Source: Trochalopteron elliotii (taxonomy: Eukaryota > Chordata > Aves > Passeriformes > Leiothrichidae). Taken from it: 64,000 bases of DNA. Position 1 is the first letter of the stretch. Every line of letters starts with the position of its first letter. The notes under the pieces were generated by a model. The model was not told the origin of the DNA. It saw only the letters and a program-made list of their open reading frames with translations, and did no database searches. This document shows positions 36,781 through 50,640 of the stretch, one piece after another. The stretch lies in the NCBI GenBank assembly GCA_024734555.1, contig JANPWX010000246.1, positions 1,063,677-1,127,676 on the forward strand, read 5' to 3'. A program made the translations under genes and the position numbers.

Positions 36781-39700
36781 TTGTCAGGTACTTATTACTC
36801 AAGACAGTTGAACAGATTGAGGATTCTTGGTTCATCTGAAAACCTCAACTGAACTATCACCAGGAAAAGGAATGAAATGCTGCTTGACTATATTTTTTCT
36901 GCATTGTATTTTGACATTGATTTGAACAGAAATTTCATCTTGACCAAAAGTCAACATCCTTAATATTCATATTTCTTTGGTTGCTCTGGTCTGTACACTC
37001 AAGGATTTGCTGATAAAACAGCAGTATTCTGTAAAAGTTGGTGGTTTTACTTGATTGCTTACAGAAAGTAAATATAAGGGAATTGGTCTATTACTGAACG
37101 TGCATCTGATCCTGAATTAGTGAGAGATGTAGATGGTCAGCACTGCTCATTGTTGAACCATACAAATAAGGAAGGCACCTTATACTGGCTCATGTAGGCT
37201 TTTGAAAAGAAAAAAGAAAAAATTTCCTCATTCTGAGCAGCTTGGTTCATATCTTACTGCTTCTCCTTCAGGCATCATTCATTTAATGATGCAGCTTTAT
37301 CATACAACATATATAAGCATATATCTAATTGAACCTTAATTGTTCATGATACTGCATATGGATAGGCCCAAAGGACGTGTGTAGCTTGACTAAATGTGAA
37401 CTCAAAACAAGTAAGGCTCAGAACAAATGCTTGTGCTTACTGCCTTGCCACACTGGGACCAATTGCTGTCACACTGTCCTGTAAAATGCATTCCCTGTTA
37501 TGATTTTGGGTGAATTCAATACGATGACTTTTGTACAGTTTTTGTCATATTCATTTTGTGAGCAGAAGAAAGGTTTTAAATCTGAGTTGCCTTTTTTGTC
37601 CTACCTCCATTAAATAATCAGATAATAATAAACCTGTTTAGATGTTATATTTACTTTTAAAATAATATTTAGATGGGATTCTTACCTTCTAGAACTATTT
37701 TTTAATCATGCATCCTTCTCTTGGACCTCCTTGCCCACTCTCTACCAGTATTCATATATATGAATTTCATAAACACTGAAATAGAAATTTTTAACTTGTT
37801 CTAATTCTTGATCCATAATTTTTTTTTTCACCTGTAAATTGAGGAAGTCCTTTTTGTGAATCAGCTTGTTACTGCTACAATGCAATCAGTATTGTCATTT
37901 TACATATTTCAGCAGAAGGATTACCAATGTATTTTGGGCTGCAATGTACTGAGATCAGCCATCCATTTATGAAATGCCCTCCTGGCATTTAGAAGCAATA
38001 TCCATTCTGCAAGAGCAACAATGTGTGAAAACCTGTAGGAAGTAACATAAATGATGGTTTATCCAGTTGAAATGTGGAGCCATTGGTTTGTAAATAGCAC
38101 AGATATAATTCACATGCTGCAATTTGGACGCTACTCTGTCATAAAACCATCTGACTTTCGCCATGTCTAAGACATATCATATAGTGTATCACCTACTTCA
38201 TACTCTGTAGCTGGTGGTTTATTTTTGGTGATATCTGATAAATTAACTTCTAGATCTAATGGCTTCCTCAAATTAAATAAATTCTGAAGCTGAAGTAGAA
38301 TGTTTCTATTGCATCTCCCTCTGTCTTGGGCCTTCTAAGTTGCCTCTCAAATAGTAACTATCCTATTTATTCTTAATTACAAGTAGGTGATATGTATTTA
38401 CATTAACCCTTGCTTATTCTGCCATTTGCAGAAGTTAATTAGTGGCACTGGGTCTATAACCTTTTGAGAACAGTGCAGCCAACTGATCTGCTAGAACCAC
38501 ATAGTAAAAAGCTGAAAAAGGTGTTTATGGAAACTTGATGAGATTTCGAAACCTAACAGTATAGAATTAAGGGGGTTTGTGTGCTGTGGAATAATTTGTC
38601 TTGTAATTTAGCTTTAATTCACATTTTCACAATCAATTAAACATCAACCTAATCATTATACACATAAAGCATTTAAATTGATGTATGAAGAATGACGGGG
38701 AATGAATAATGCTTTGAAGATCCATTTCAAATTAGTTGTTTGATTAATGAATATTCCACAAGGGCATTTGTGTGATGACCTCTGTTGATGACTTAAGGAA
38801 AGGCATGTCTGTTTAGATAATGAGAAGACGAAGTGAGTGAGAGTTATCTCTGTGAATAAGCAGTGTAGAATTACCAGGACAAATCTATACAAAGCATATT
38901 ACTCTTTTACATTGCTTGTAACAGATAACGTAGAACCGTAAGTTCAGTAAATAAGTTTGACATTTGAAGATGCTGCTAAGTGATAAAATGTGCTGACTGT
39001 ACACACTGCTTGTCTTTCTCTGGATATGGAGGACCATAATGGACGGCTGTTCTCTCTTCCCAAGCCCATTACAATCCTTCACAGCGCCTGATGTTGATTT
39101 CTTACAGGAAAAAGAAGCAAAATGTTTCACACTGCAGCTCATTCACTTTTCATTGTGTCTATAATTAGCAAGGTGAATTGTAAATATTTTACTAGGTAAC
39201 TTTACCTAACAGATTTGATTTCCAGCTGTTTTATTTAAGTAGTGTACAAAATGTATGTACAAAAGTAGTAGTAATCTTATATGGGAATATTGGATAATCA
39301 AAAGAAAGATAGAAAACTTCCCATGCACTGGCTGATCTAGAACAGAGACACTGTAGGTTTCAGGTATCTTCTCTCACTTTTTTCCCATTCTTCTGAGTCT
39401 CTTTATTCCAATATTTTTCTTTTCTTGGTAGCAGTCTCAGTGAAACTGAAACAAAATTCTAACATTTCCTCTTAACCCAGAGAGTCAAAGACCAGCCAGG
39501 TTTTCTTTTTCTTTCCCTGGAAGTAGACACAAGAGGCAACACAGCATCGCACTCTATCTCTGCTGGGTAAGACATTTCAAATTTGCTATTAAATGTAACT
39601 TTTTTTCTAGATCCTCTGTGATATCAAGGGATTTCTGCAAAATCTGGATACAGGAAGAGCAAGAGCTCCCATTTCCCCAGACTACATACTATTAAAAAAA

Positions 39701-40269
39701 AAAAAAATTAGAACGTAAATTAAGCAGACTTGAAGTAAGGGCTAATGCAGTGAAAATGGTGAAATAAATTTTGAGTTAGAGAATGTCAGCACACATCTGT
39801 CAATCACAGAATTTCCACAAGAGAAATCAGAATCATGCCCACTGTGACATATTCCAATATACTCCTTTGGAGAGGCACTATTTAAAGCACAGTACAAGGC
39901 CACAAATAGTAGGACTTAAAATATAGAATAGCTTCGCATTCATCAATGGATAATCATGATTTGAAGTTTATATCTCTAAAAGTGATCTCTTTGAGATCTG
40001 TCATTTTTTCTTGCTGTATTTTTTAAATTTTGTTGCTGATAAAATTAACTCTCTCTTGTGATTGCAATGAATAAGTGAAAATGCCAGAAAAACATATTTA
40101 TTAATAAGTTCATAACAGTTTGAATCAATAAGTGCAGATGAAGCTGAACTTGCACATTAAGCTGTGACCAGGGAAAACTTTAAAAAATAAAAGTTGTCCC
40201 TGCCCACAGCCTAGAAATATAAAATACAGGAAGTAGGATTGAATTATATGTCTAGTTTCCACGGGAGTT
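36781..40269. other. Non-coding unique DNA
   Basis: No gene recognised. 38590-38790 has a dense set of TAAT/ATTA cores (ATCAATTAA, CTAATCATT, AATTAG, GATTAATGA), as seen in many vertebrate developmental enhancers. An A13 run lies near 39693-39706. Confidence 0.45.
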
Positions 40270-40328
40270 GGAAAGCTGGGTGATCTTTCAGGTCCCTTTC
40301 AACGCAGGCTGTTCTGTGACTCTATGAT
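40270..40328 (+). mobile_element. CR1 3' tail (short)
   Basis: TGATCTTTCAGGTCCCTTTC, then AACGCAGGCTGTTCTGTGAC and TCTATGATG, is the last 60 bases of a CR1 element on the + strand. Only the terminal UTR piece survives or was ever inserted. Confidence 0.85.
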
Positions 40329-43300
40329 GAAAATTTAGAAAGTCACTACATTGTGGAAGTTAGATAAGCTACCTGCAGTGAGAATCTAGGAGGTAGATGT
40401 GTTATGCAAAGGAAATTTCTTTATGCATGAATAATGCCTAACAACTCCATCTCGTGTAGTGTATAGCCTCTCGTATTGATTCAACTAGTAGTAATCACTA
40501 TTTTTATAAAATGTCTTTAAAACCTTCTTACAATTAGCTCATTTCTAATGATCCACATAGCCTAAAGAAAAAAAATCCTAGGTAAGAAACAAGGACTATT
40601 CTGCCTCAAGAAAAGAGAAAGCAAGTGCTTCCCTCTAAGTTTTCAGCCAGTGCAATCAGTGTACTGCAGGAATCCCACTGCTCAGGAATTTGTTGCATTA
40701 TATACTTGTCTTTGCTTATGATATAGCTGAAGTGAAAAGAAGGTAATTGTTTATCTCTGAGCTTCTTGTCTTGTGAACAATATGTGCTGGAGCACATGAG
40801 TGTGTGCATGCATGGATTCAAAGCTAGCACCAGAATAGAGGAACTACCATTTATTCAGAGATTTTTCTAAACTTGTAACACATGCCCCCAAAACCACTAA
40901 ATGTTTTAATATACCTGGGATAGAAGATCAATTGAAAGATCAATTGGAAGTTTTCAGCTGACTGCCTGTGCAAATTGTCCTCCCAGGACAGAGCTCCAGT
41001 GGGAGTGGTCAGAGGTGGTCAGAGAAATTCACCTCAGCTCAGCCAGAGTAACAGCAGGCTGGCATTAATATGCTTTCACTAAAGGGTGAAACTCTCTGTA
41101 GTTTCTTTAGCACCTATATATCTATTTTTTTCCCTATTCAAGCTTCTCCTCATTAGTGTCCTAGGAAGAAATAGCCTTTCTGTGAAAATGAAATGTTGAA
41201 ACTCTACTTCTGAGTGTACACTGTTCCACCCTTACATTTTCAGTGTTGAAAACTGGTTGTTACATCTACAGCTGAACCCTTCAAATCCTGAGCTTATTGA
41301 AAGAAAAGGGATCAATTTTGAAGCTGTGCTGGAAAGAAAAAAAAATCCTGAGAGGAAAGTATTCAATGGTAAGGTATCCAGCTGTGCAAAGCTGTTTGGA
41401 GGGGAGAGCTGCTGCCTTTATTCTTGAATGGCACAATTCAGAACACTTTTAGAGCAATAAAATCGCACTTTTGGCAATCACAGAGAATGATTTCTGCACT
41501 GAAGTCTTGCAATGTAAAAGTGTGTGCAATGGACCTTGAACTTGTTTACCTGGTCCACCTTGAGGGATCTGGGCTGTTGTTTATGCATCACTGTCATGGT
41601 TCTCCAAATTTAGCCACAGAAACCATTCATTTCCAAAGAAGCAGGTGGTTTAACACCTGCCTGGAGGGCCAGATATGATCTCCTTCTGCACTTCGAAGGG
41701 CCTGATAAAATCTACTTCTGTACCTTGCAGATCCTGATACAAAGAGATTTTTATCTTACTATGCAGGTGGATTCCTAAAGTCTCATCCCAACTTTCCCTG
41801 CATTTTCAGGTTTAACCAAAAATAATATATCAAAATGAAATTCAGTTAAGTGATGGCTTTATTTTGCCTTATCTTGTTTAGAAAACAGCGTGGACTGTGA
41901 GGTATGAGGTCTGTCAGGTATCTGTCTCAGAAGAGAATGAACTGCAGCTCCTGTGAATCACTGTGGCAGCTTGAGGAAAGATTAATGTTGTACTGTCCTG
42001 AGACTAGATATTTTAATTGTATTTAGAAAACTGAATTAGTCCTGCATGGATCAATCCGACCTAAGTCAATCTGTTTCATTTTCACTTTGCGAATCAGAAA
42101 TTGAAACATGATAGAAAAATCCAGTTCTCACAAATTTGCCTTCTATTAGAAGTCTTACCCTCAAATTCTCTATTAAATTCTCAACTGACGTGCAATATTT
42201 ACTTTTTCCTGCTCATGGCTGAAAGCCAACTTCCTTCAAGGTTGCTACTTGCAAAATCCTTTTGCTGGACAGAAGGCATGCAAAGATCAAAGCTCTGCCT
42301 GGTTTCATCAGGGAAAGGTGCTTCTTCAACTCACAAAACATGCACTCTAAAACCAGGCACACAACTCAGAATAAATAATGTATAATGATTTCACTCAAAG
42401 GTGTAGGTTTCAGGTTGTAGCCATTCTGCCATGAACATGGACAGCTTTAGTCAGTTTGGACAGTGAGTTAATTGTCCTTGCTTCTGTCTGCAGTAAAATA
42501 AGCCATTTTGCAGAATCACAAGGCAGCAAATTCAACAGCAGGAAGGGAGAGAGAGAGAGGGTATTGTGGAGTCATTTCACAAGGGCCAGCTACTGCTTGC
42601 TGGTGAGAGCGATTCCAGACCTTGTGCTTGTAATTGGCTCTTTAAGATGTTTTTGCTTTTTATGTTTCCAAGTGAGCCATTGAGCTAACGTTAATTTCAT
42701 TCAATGGCAATAAAGGTGAAAACGCTCTAAAAATAATTCTCTTCTTTTGCATTGGGATATGATCCCTAAGTAAACAGACTTTAATTAATGGCAGAGAGCA
42801 TCCTGTCAGCCAGCAACCCTCCCTTGCTCTGTGCAGCTACGCTATACTCCTGATGCTTTAAAAACCTCTCCTTAGACACGGCATCCGAGCCTTTCATCCT
42901 GCTGCCCAACACCCCTCTCTGCAGTGAGACGCAATGGTTTTGAGTGATGTGATACAAAAATAGCGCCTCAGCAGCTGTAGCCAGCCAGCCTGCTGTGCCG
43001 TCGGAAAGGAGAAAATCTTTCCTTTTGTTTTGTGGAGGTTCATTCATCGGTGGTATTTCCACGAGTTTTAAAAAGCCTCATTTTTCTTGTGTTCATATTG
43101 AGAGGAGCTAGTCTCCAGCAAACATGGTATGCCTATCATTGTCAGCTTTGTCTAGGAGTTATTCTCACCAGAAGTCAGGGCATAGAAATGTTTTGATGAC
43201 TCACAGGTTAGGTGAAAGAATGTTGTACTTTTCATCAGCTGTCAGTTGTCTCTGTCTCACTTTGGTGCTTCGGGGACCGATCAGACACCAAAAGGGTCGT

Positions 43301-46300
43301 TTTAGGACTCAAAATTTTTTGGCAGCTACTTGCTCTTGGCCTGAGGTATCCCACTTCTTCTTTACGTCCACAGTGTGTCTGAAAGTTAGGCAATGGAGAC
43401 ACTGATGTTTCTGAGCGTCTTCTGACTTCTTGTGGCTATTTCAAATTAGCACTCTGTGCTGGTAATAATTCTAAAGTGATGAGTGACTACCTGCTAGAGC
43501 ACTGCTTAGTGCACGCCACTTGCCTTGCAAAGTGTTGCTGGCAGGATCCTTCCTACCCACGCTGAATCAGGGAGCTAGTCATGCAAGCTCCCTTCTGCAA
43601 TGGAGGACCCATGTAATGCAAGGTAAAGCACTTTGGGAAGGGTGCTTCATTCATGAAGGTTTCAACACCTCCCTTCTGCTCCCTCTGCAAGGGCACCTCA
43701 TTGGCAACCTGCATGTGCTACCTGCTGGTCAGATTGATCTTTGCCCTGTGTCAGAAAGATGCTTAATGATCATTGAGGTTAATTTCCAAATGTCCTTGTG
43801 ATATTTTTCAGAGAGGAAAATGAATGGTGGGTTTGCTATATCTAACTGGGTTTTGTTAGAGATTTGTTTTTCTGGTGGATCAAGGCAGTGAAGAAAAGTT
43901 TGGCAGCAGCTATGATCTAGTTGATGCCACCGACCAGATGGAAGGATGGTTACTTCTGGTGACTTGCCTGATCATGTGCTAGAGCTTGTCCCTCTGTGAA
44001 AAGCAATAGAAGTGCTAGTGCTAGGTGGAGCTTTGCACATTTAGTAGTTGCTTGTTGAGAAACAAAAGGAAAGAGACAGAACTCCACTTAGAGAGAGGAG
44101 GATAAAAGTCGAGTAGGTGACAGGCAGGTTGCTGTGGACATGGTGTGCTGAACAATTCCCTGGTGGGTACATCAGCCCAAGCAGCAGCTGCCCTTGCTGC
44201 TGGCTCAGGCCTTGTGTTTTGTGCCTGTCTCCTCCTCCTGTAGTTCCATGCTGGCACAGCTGTTTTATTCCAGGAAAGAAGTGAAGCAGGCTGGAAAGTA
44301 AATATTCTTGATTATTTTTTTCCAGAGGATATTCTTCAGCTGAGTCAAGTTCCGCCAGCCTACCTGACCACAAAAGCAGCAGAAGGGACACACTGATTCT
44401 TGTCCAGGAGCAAGCCATTGGAAAGGACAGATGGATGGAGCAGGAACTGATTGGAGCAGACCTGCCTCTAAATGCCCAACCACTTTGATCCTTGGGATAT
44501 CATGGAAATGCTCTGTCTTTTGATTAATATGCAAAAACCTGCACGGCATAAATTATGCCAATTAATTAACTGGATTTCTGGAAAGCAGCCCCTATTGTTT
44601 TTTAAAGACCTTTGGTCATGTAGTCAAAGGAACATATACACATAGCTTTGGATCTCCTGTGTCTTTTTCCAGCAAAGAATCAATATGGGTTTTCAAAGAA
44701 ACTGGAAACTCATTGCTTGTAAAATTGTTTTATTGTAGTTCTTGCCTTGCTTGACTGTTATGAGAAAGGAAGATATGTATTCACCACACTCTGTTTACTA
44801 GAAAATTCTTTGGAGTTCCTGGCAGGTTTCTGGTCTGGCTGCCACAGTGACTTAGGGAGCTCATCGCGGAGCTGTAGTATGGTTACTGGCCCGAAGTCTG
44901 GGGGCTGAGATGAAAACCTGAGGGCTCCTTATTCCTAGGCAAGGCCAGAAATCATGAACTGGGACCATCTAAGCCAAAAGCTAAATATTAAATGAAAGCA
45001 AACCATAAAAATGGCTCTTTCTCACTTTATACAGAAGGCTGCAGAGGAGCTTAAAAGGTTCCATCACAGATGGCAAAATTACTACATGGCAAAATCAACC
45101 AAAATTGTGGCTTTAATGTCTGAAATATAATCAAGATTTGGCCTACTTGTTGCATATTTCATTTTACAGGCAGGAGTTATGGGTTTATGTACTGGAACTC
45201 TCTTTATAACAGCTTATCAAAAGTGCTTCACATGAACATATGTTTTCCCAGGGTTGTGTTTTCCAAGCATGCTGAACGATTTAGTAATACTGGCTAACGA
45301 TGCAAAATGGTTTTCAATAGCAATTTTAGTGCCTAAATGAATCATACTTAGATAAGGGAAATGTGAAACATTCCATTTTATGCAAAACTCCTAAATGACC
45401 TATCCAACATATCTCTGAGGAGAAGTTAACACAGGGTGGTTCATGGAACTGGAAAAATACAATGATATTTTCTCCTTTACAAATGGTTGGGATTTTAAAG
45501 TGAACTCTAACATGAAATGCCAACTATTTGCTTTATGCTTGTTATCTTTGAAAAGATTCATGTATGTCTTTGGAGATTAACTCTTTTCTTCCATTTTTGC
45601 ATGTAATGTGCTGAAATACTGGTTTATTTTCATTAGTTTTCTTTACCTGTGATTTCTGCATCTTTTTCCTTTTTTTCTTTCTTATTAGATATCAATAAAC
45701 TGAGAAAAAAGAGAAAAATACAAGCACTGTGACTTGAAAAACAAATGATGTAATGCATATTTTACCCTATTTTATTCTGTACACCTATGAAGTGAGGTAT
45801 TTCCTCCAAAAAAGAGTTTTTCAAATCAGCTTAGAAAATATGAGGAGTTTTCTTACACAGTTTTGGACATGCCAGAGTCGATTAACAAATGCATTCATAT
45901 TTCTACAAGTAAAATCAAATTACTGTAAAGCCTAGAGAAAAGAAAGATGCAATTAGCCATTTCATGCCGTGATTTTTATCAGAAAATTATTTGCACTATT
46001 CACATGCTTTTTATTTTTCTCAGAGCCCTGTTAGAAAGATGTGATCTATTTGCTTGTTTGGGACAACAAAGAAAAAAGGGAGGGAGAGCAAAACAATGGA
46101 AAATCTGTTTGATATAATGAAAGGCAACCTGTCCAGAAAAGTGACTGTTTCTCTTGAGACACTAAAGATGTTCATGGTTTGTGAATTTCATTCAATGTTC
46201 CAGGATCAGGAGATTACATTTCTAGAAGTGGTGCCTGGAAAAGGACTTTATTAAGGAAGCTTATACATTCACTACAGCACTGGGTAGAATTTTATATTGC

Positions 46301-47942
46301 AAAACACTTCTTAACTTTTAAATAAATTTTATCCCTGGTGACAAGTTAATAGATATCACACTACCTTATTTGCTAGGAATTGATTTATGTTGGTAGTAGA
46401 CAGAAACAGTAGCCTTCTTATTCTGAGAGAAAATTGGGAGTGGGATGTGTAGGAGGAAGTAGAAGAAATATGAATTTTATGGTGATATTTATTAGGAAAA
46501 TATTATAGCGCAAGGGTCACACAAAAGGGGTGAAACATTGCTTTACTTTATGACAGAAAGATTGATAGATTCCACCTGGGATTTTTGGCAAAAGCTCATT
46601 TTAAATTGTCATAAACAACAAATAAAAATTACAGCTGGAAACAATATTTTTATGCAACAGGTCTACACAATCAGGATTTTTTTTTCTAAGTTATTTCATA
46701 CTTTCAGATGATAGATACATTCCTATTTAGGTAATCTCCATATTTGCCACAAAACAATCTCTGCTGAGACATGAAAAAACTATCAATAGAATATAGAACT
46801 TAATGAGTCTCTGAGAATATGTTATCCTTAATGCATATAATGGGAAAAATAGAACACTTGAGGTTTACATTGACTTATTTCAATTATCTCTTTGCTTTTC
46901 AGACACTGAAACATCAAGTTTAGGATGAGCAGTACCTAGAATCTGTTCTCTCAATAGGCTGGAAGCGTACTTGGAAACTCCATTGAACTCCATTGAAGTG
47001 TAAAGTACATGTAAAGTTGGCGTGATAACTGATAGAAGGTTATGGACTCTGATTAAATTACTGCCAGCCAAAACCAGTTAAAAATGCACAAGAAATTAAT
47101 TTACAGAAAAATTGGTCTTGAAAGGTTCTCAAGCAACATTCATTTAAGTTATTCACTGCTTTAAAGAAATGGTGCTACATGAAACTCAGAACGCATTTCA
47201 AAGGTCTTTGTAACCCTATAGCATATAAAATTATTTCCAAATTGCAACCCTTCATACCCCTTTTTGCTTTTGGCCTCACTAAGAAACATGGTGGAAAGGT
47301 GGAGATCTGCATCAAGGTAAGGTGTGCATACTTACTGTGTTTGGAAAGTAAAAAACCCTAGAAATCTGAGCCCTATGCCTGGGCATGTCAAGTGATGGTG
47401 TCAAATATTAAATCTGACTGCCAGATAAGCCAACAAATGTCAGCAAACAGCTTCATGACAGTAAAACTCAGCAAACTCTTTATTTTTGTGGGCTTAAAAT
47501 ATTTTTCTTGTTTTTCTCTCTCAAGGCTGCAACTTGCATTACTCTAACCATGACAAACCCTGACCAGATCCTTGTTTCATTTGGTGTAACTCTGTGTGCC
47601 TTAATAAGGCTCCTGCCTGCTACCAAAAGCTGCAGGCTGAAACCTGCTCTTTGCTTCCAAGACACCTTTTATTTATCAAGTCTTCTGTAGGTTAAATGTT
47701 CATCATGTGGAAAGAACGCCCCTTGATTTTGTGAAATTTGATATTTTCACATTCACATGCTGTCTTTCTCTTTATTATTTTAATACCTGAAAGACAGAAA
47801 CTTAAAGAAAAATAGGTTATTGCAATGATTCTGCATCAATATATTTACAGAGAAAAAGGACAGCTTTGAACACTAGAACAAAAATTGAGAGAGTAGAGTA
47901 CATTTTAGTGTAAATCTAATGATTAGTTCTAAAATCAGCAGT
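40329..47942. other. Non-coding unique DNA
   Basis: No gene or repeat family recognised. 42545-42560 is (GA)-rich. 42780-43060 is locally richer in CpG and GC than its surroundings and could be a conserved or regulatory segment. A 10-bp tandem duplication ACTCCATTGA lies near 46976-46995. Confidence 0.45.
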
Positions 47943-47970
47943 TAAATCTGTTTCTTAAGAAACAGATTTA
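47943..47970. repeat. Perfect 28-bp palindrome
   Basis: TAAATCTGTTTCTT is followed directly by its exact reverse complement AAGAAACAGATTTA with no loop. The bases outside (T and C) do not pair. Confidence 0.95.
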
Positions 47971-50583
47971 CAATATCATTAACAGCCAATTATGCAGTGT
48001 TTATATTCTTACTCTTTTAAATAAATTGTCTGCTCTAAATACTCTTTAAAGTCTCAAAGTAGCGGCTGTCTAAAAAGAAGATACACATTTTCCTTGAAAT
48101 TAATCCTGGGCATAGCAAATATTAGAAAAAGATAAAAAGTAAGATTGCATCCTCTCTCTATTTTTCCACTCTGAAATTGTACAAATGACATTACAACATT
48201 TCAGAGTGTTTTTTATAAATAATTTTCACTTTACTTTGAATATTTGCACATTAATAACTTGGGGATTTTGTCATTTTCATTGTACTCTTCTTTCATGAAC
48301 ACTCTGTGATTACTCATAATGAGCTGATGCTGTCTTTGAAAGTACTGCAGACTGTGCAAGTAAGATTAAAAAAAAATTAGTGACTTCAAATGAAAGACCT
48401 CATTAATCAACTAAATTCCATTTAAACATTAGCATTAGAAACTTCAGTATGTCATCATTATATGTTTAACCCCTTGAAGTCATGCCCCTCTCAGTCCCAG
48501 CCTGGAACCTGTGTGACAGCATAACACAGAGAATCTGTGTCCTGAATTAACAAAATGTGTACTCCAGACCAGGTGTGGAGGCCAAGTCTCATCCTGGATG
48601 CATTGTCAGACCTCTCTCTGCACTTACTAAAAGAACTGTTTGAGCATCGATGAGAAAAACATCCCAAAGAATTTGGATGGGTTTAAGAAACTGCTTCTCC
48701 AGTAAAAAGGATATTTATGTAGTTAATGTTGATGGATTTTTGTGTTATAAAGTCAGCCCAGTAATGCTGTCTGCATTTGCATTCCTCTGTGTGAGTGTGT
48801 GTATTATTATGCCATTTTGAAATTTGTTGAAGAAATATTTAAAGTGTTGTAAGTTTGTACCATTTTTCTCTGAGAAATCTACAGAGGTATCTGCTGCAGT
48901 CTATGGTTAAAGCTGGGACACATTTTTGCATTTATTAACCATTCACCCCCTATTAATTCTGAAGTGTGTATTTTGGGACCATATTCTGGAAACACTTTAA
49001 GTGACAGGGGAAATAGCCTGAAATTGTGAATCTCTCAATTCACTTTAATCAGGAGATATAAGCATAAATCACAAAGTTTCTTACTTGCAAATTATAATAG
49101 GGTGTCAGCATAGACATTCCTTACTTTACTTCTTTTACTTACTTACTTACTTACTTTTTCTTTTACTTTACTTTCTTTTGAAAGTAAACCCGCTGTAGGC
49201 ATAACAATAAAGCAAAACAAACCTAAAATGAAACTAAAACCAAATAAACAAAACACAACTAAATAGCTTCCCACAAAAAACCTGTCAGAGGTCATTGACC
49301 TCATAACTTGATAGAACACTTGCTGCTGGTTAGGCAGCCTCTGACAGCAGCATGGCACTGGGTTAGACTCAGATCTAACTGTGCAAAGCTATGTTTCCCT
49401 AAAGACCTGAGTACCTTTGAGGACTGAAATGTGGTCCTTGTGTGGTATTATAGGACATGCATTTCAAATATGGTAAAATAAAATTTGTATTCGTTTCACT
49501 GTGATCCCAAGGTGCTGTTTATAAGTTAGAATCTCTCAAAATCTTCATTTATATGAACTTCACCTGGACTCCACAGCTGAGAAGTTTCTGGGCAAAGAAG
49601 TCCATGGCACTAAAGCAACTCATATTTGGTTCCTCTGGCCCTGGAGTAGGTGGGAGCTGGGACAAACAGTGTCCTCATACCCTCCCCATGGGAACATGTG
49701 TACCTGCATCACCCACACAAGTGTCATTTCCTCCTCCTCGTTAGCTTCCCACGATATGAGACAACAGAATTGTCCATGCGGACAAGCAACTTGTACTTGA
49801 TTTATTGTCGCTGATGCTGACACAAGTAATAAATTCAAGGGAAAATGAATATTGCCTAACAAGAATGATTCAAATAACACCTGCCTTCCTGGGCAAAGGA
49901 GCACTTATTTTCTTCTACTCCACTGACATCTCCACATTCACTGACCTTTACAGGAATGGTGAAAACTGCACACATGCCAATATTTAAGAAATTAATGCCT
50001 CTTTATATCTTGTCTCTAAACAAACAACGGAAAGCTCAGGTTCTGTGCTCTGGCACTTATTATATGGCAAAAATACAAGATTAACTCTCCTACCAACAAG
50101 GGGTAGAAACCTTACTTACTTAATAAAAATTGAAAGACATATTATAATGATGTAGAAGATGCAATAATTCTGAAATATTGATGAATATTTTGAAATGCTG
50201 GTTTGAATAAGTGATTTTTGCAGCAGCCAGTGGCAACTTAAGTTTCTGTCCACATATTAAGTATAAGCTGTGATTCTCCCAAGTGAAAGATATTAAGATT
50301 TGAATTTGAGGAGTAATTTGTGTCTTAAAACCACTATTTCTCATTGGGCACAGTTGATAATATCTTTCTGCCTATTCATATACCTGCTGGGTTTCAAGAC
50401 AGGAAATAATTGCTGGAAATGTATGACTTTCTCTGACCTTACAGCTGGAGATCCTCCTATATGAAAAAGTATATTTCTTTTCCTCCCAAAGGCTTGCAGA
50501 AATAGTCCTATTTCCATGCCAGAGATCCAATACTCAAGGTGAAGAAATCTTGAGCCTCCTTCCTTTGATGGACTCCCTTTGAG
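47971..50583. other. Non-coding unique DNA
   Basis: Nothing recognised except a TTAC-rich microsatellite near 49121-49180. Confidence 0.5.
49121..49180. repeat. (TTAC)n microsatellite, interrupted
   Basis: Five perfect TTAC units at 49135-49154, flanked by TTTAC-type variants on both sides. Confidence 0.85.
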
Positions 50584-50640
50584 TGGGAGGTTGCACCAGA
50601 AGACCTCTGGAGATCCCTTCCAGCTTCTTTGCTCTGTAGG
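50584..50640 (+). mobile_element. CR1 3' tail (diverged)
   Basis: GGGAGGTTGCACCAGAAGAC, then CTCTGGAGATCCCTTCCAGC and TTCTTTGCTCTGT, matches the CR1 ending in which GAGGTTGGACTAGATGACCTC is followed by GAGGTCCCTTCCAACC. The terminal octamer is degraded. The upstream limit is unknown. Confidence 0.75.
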
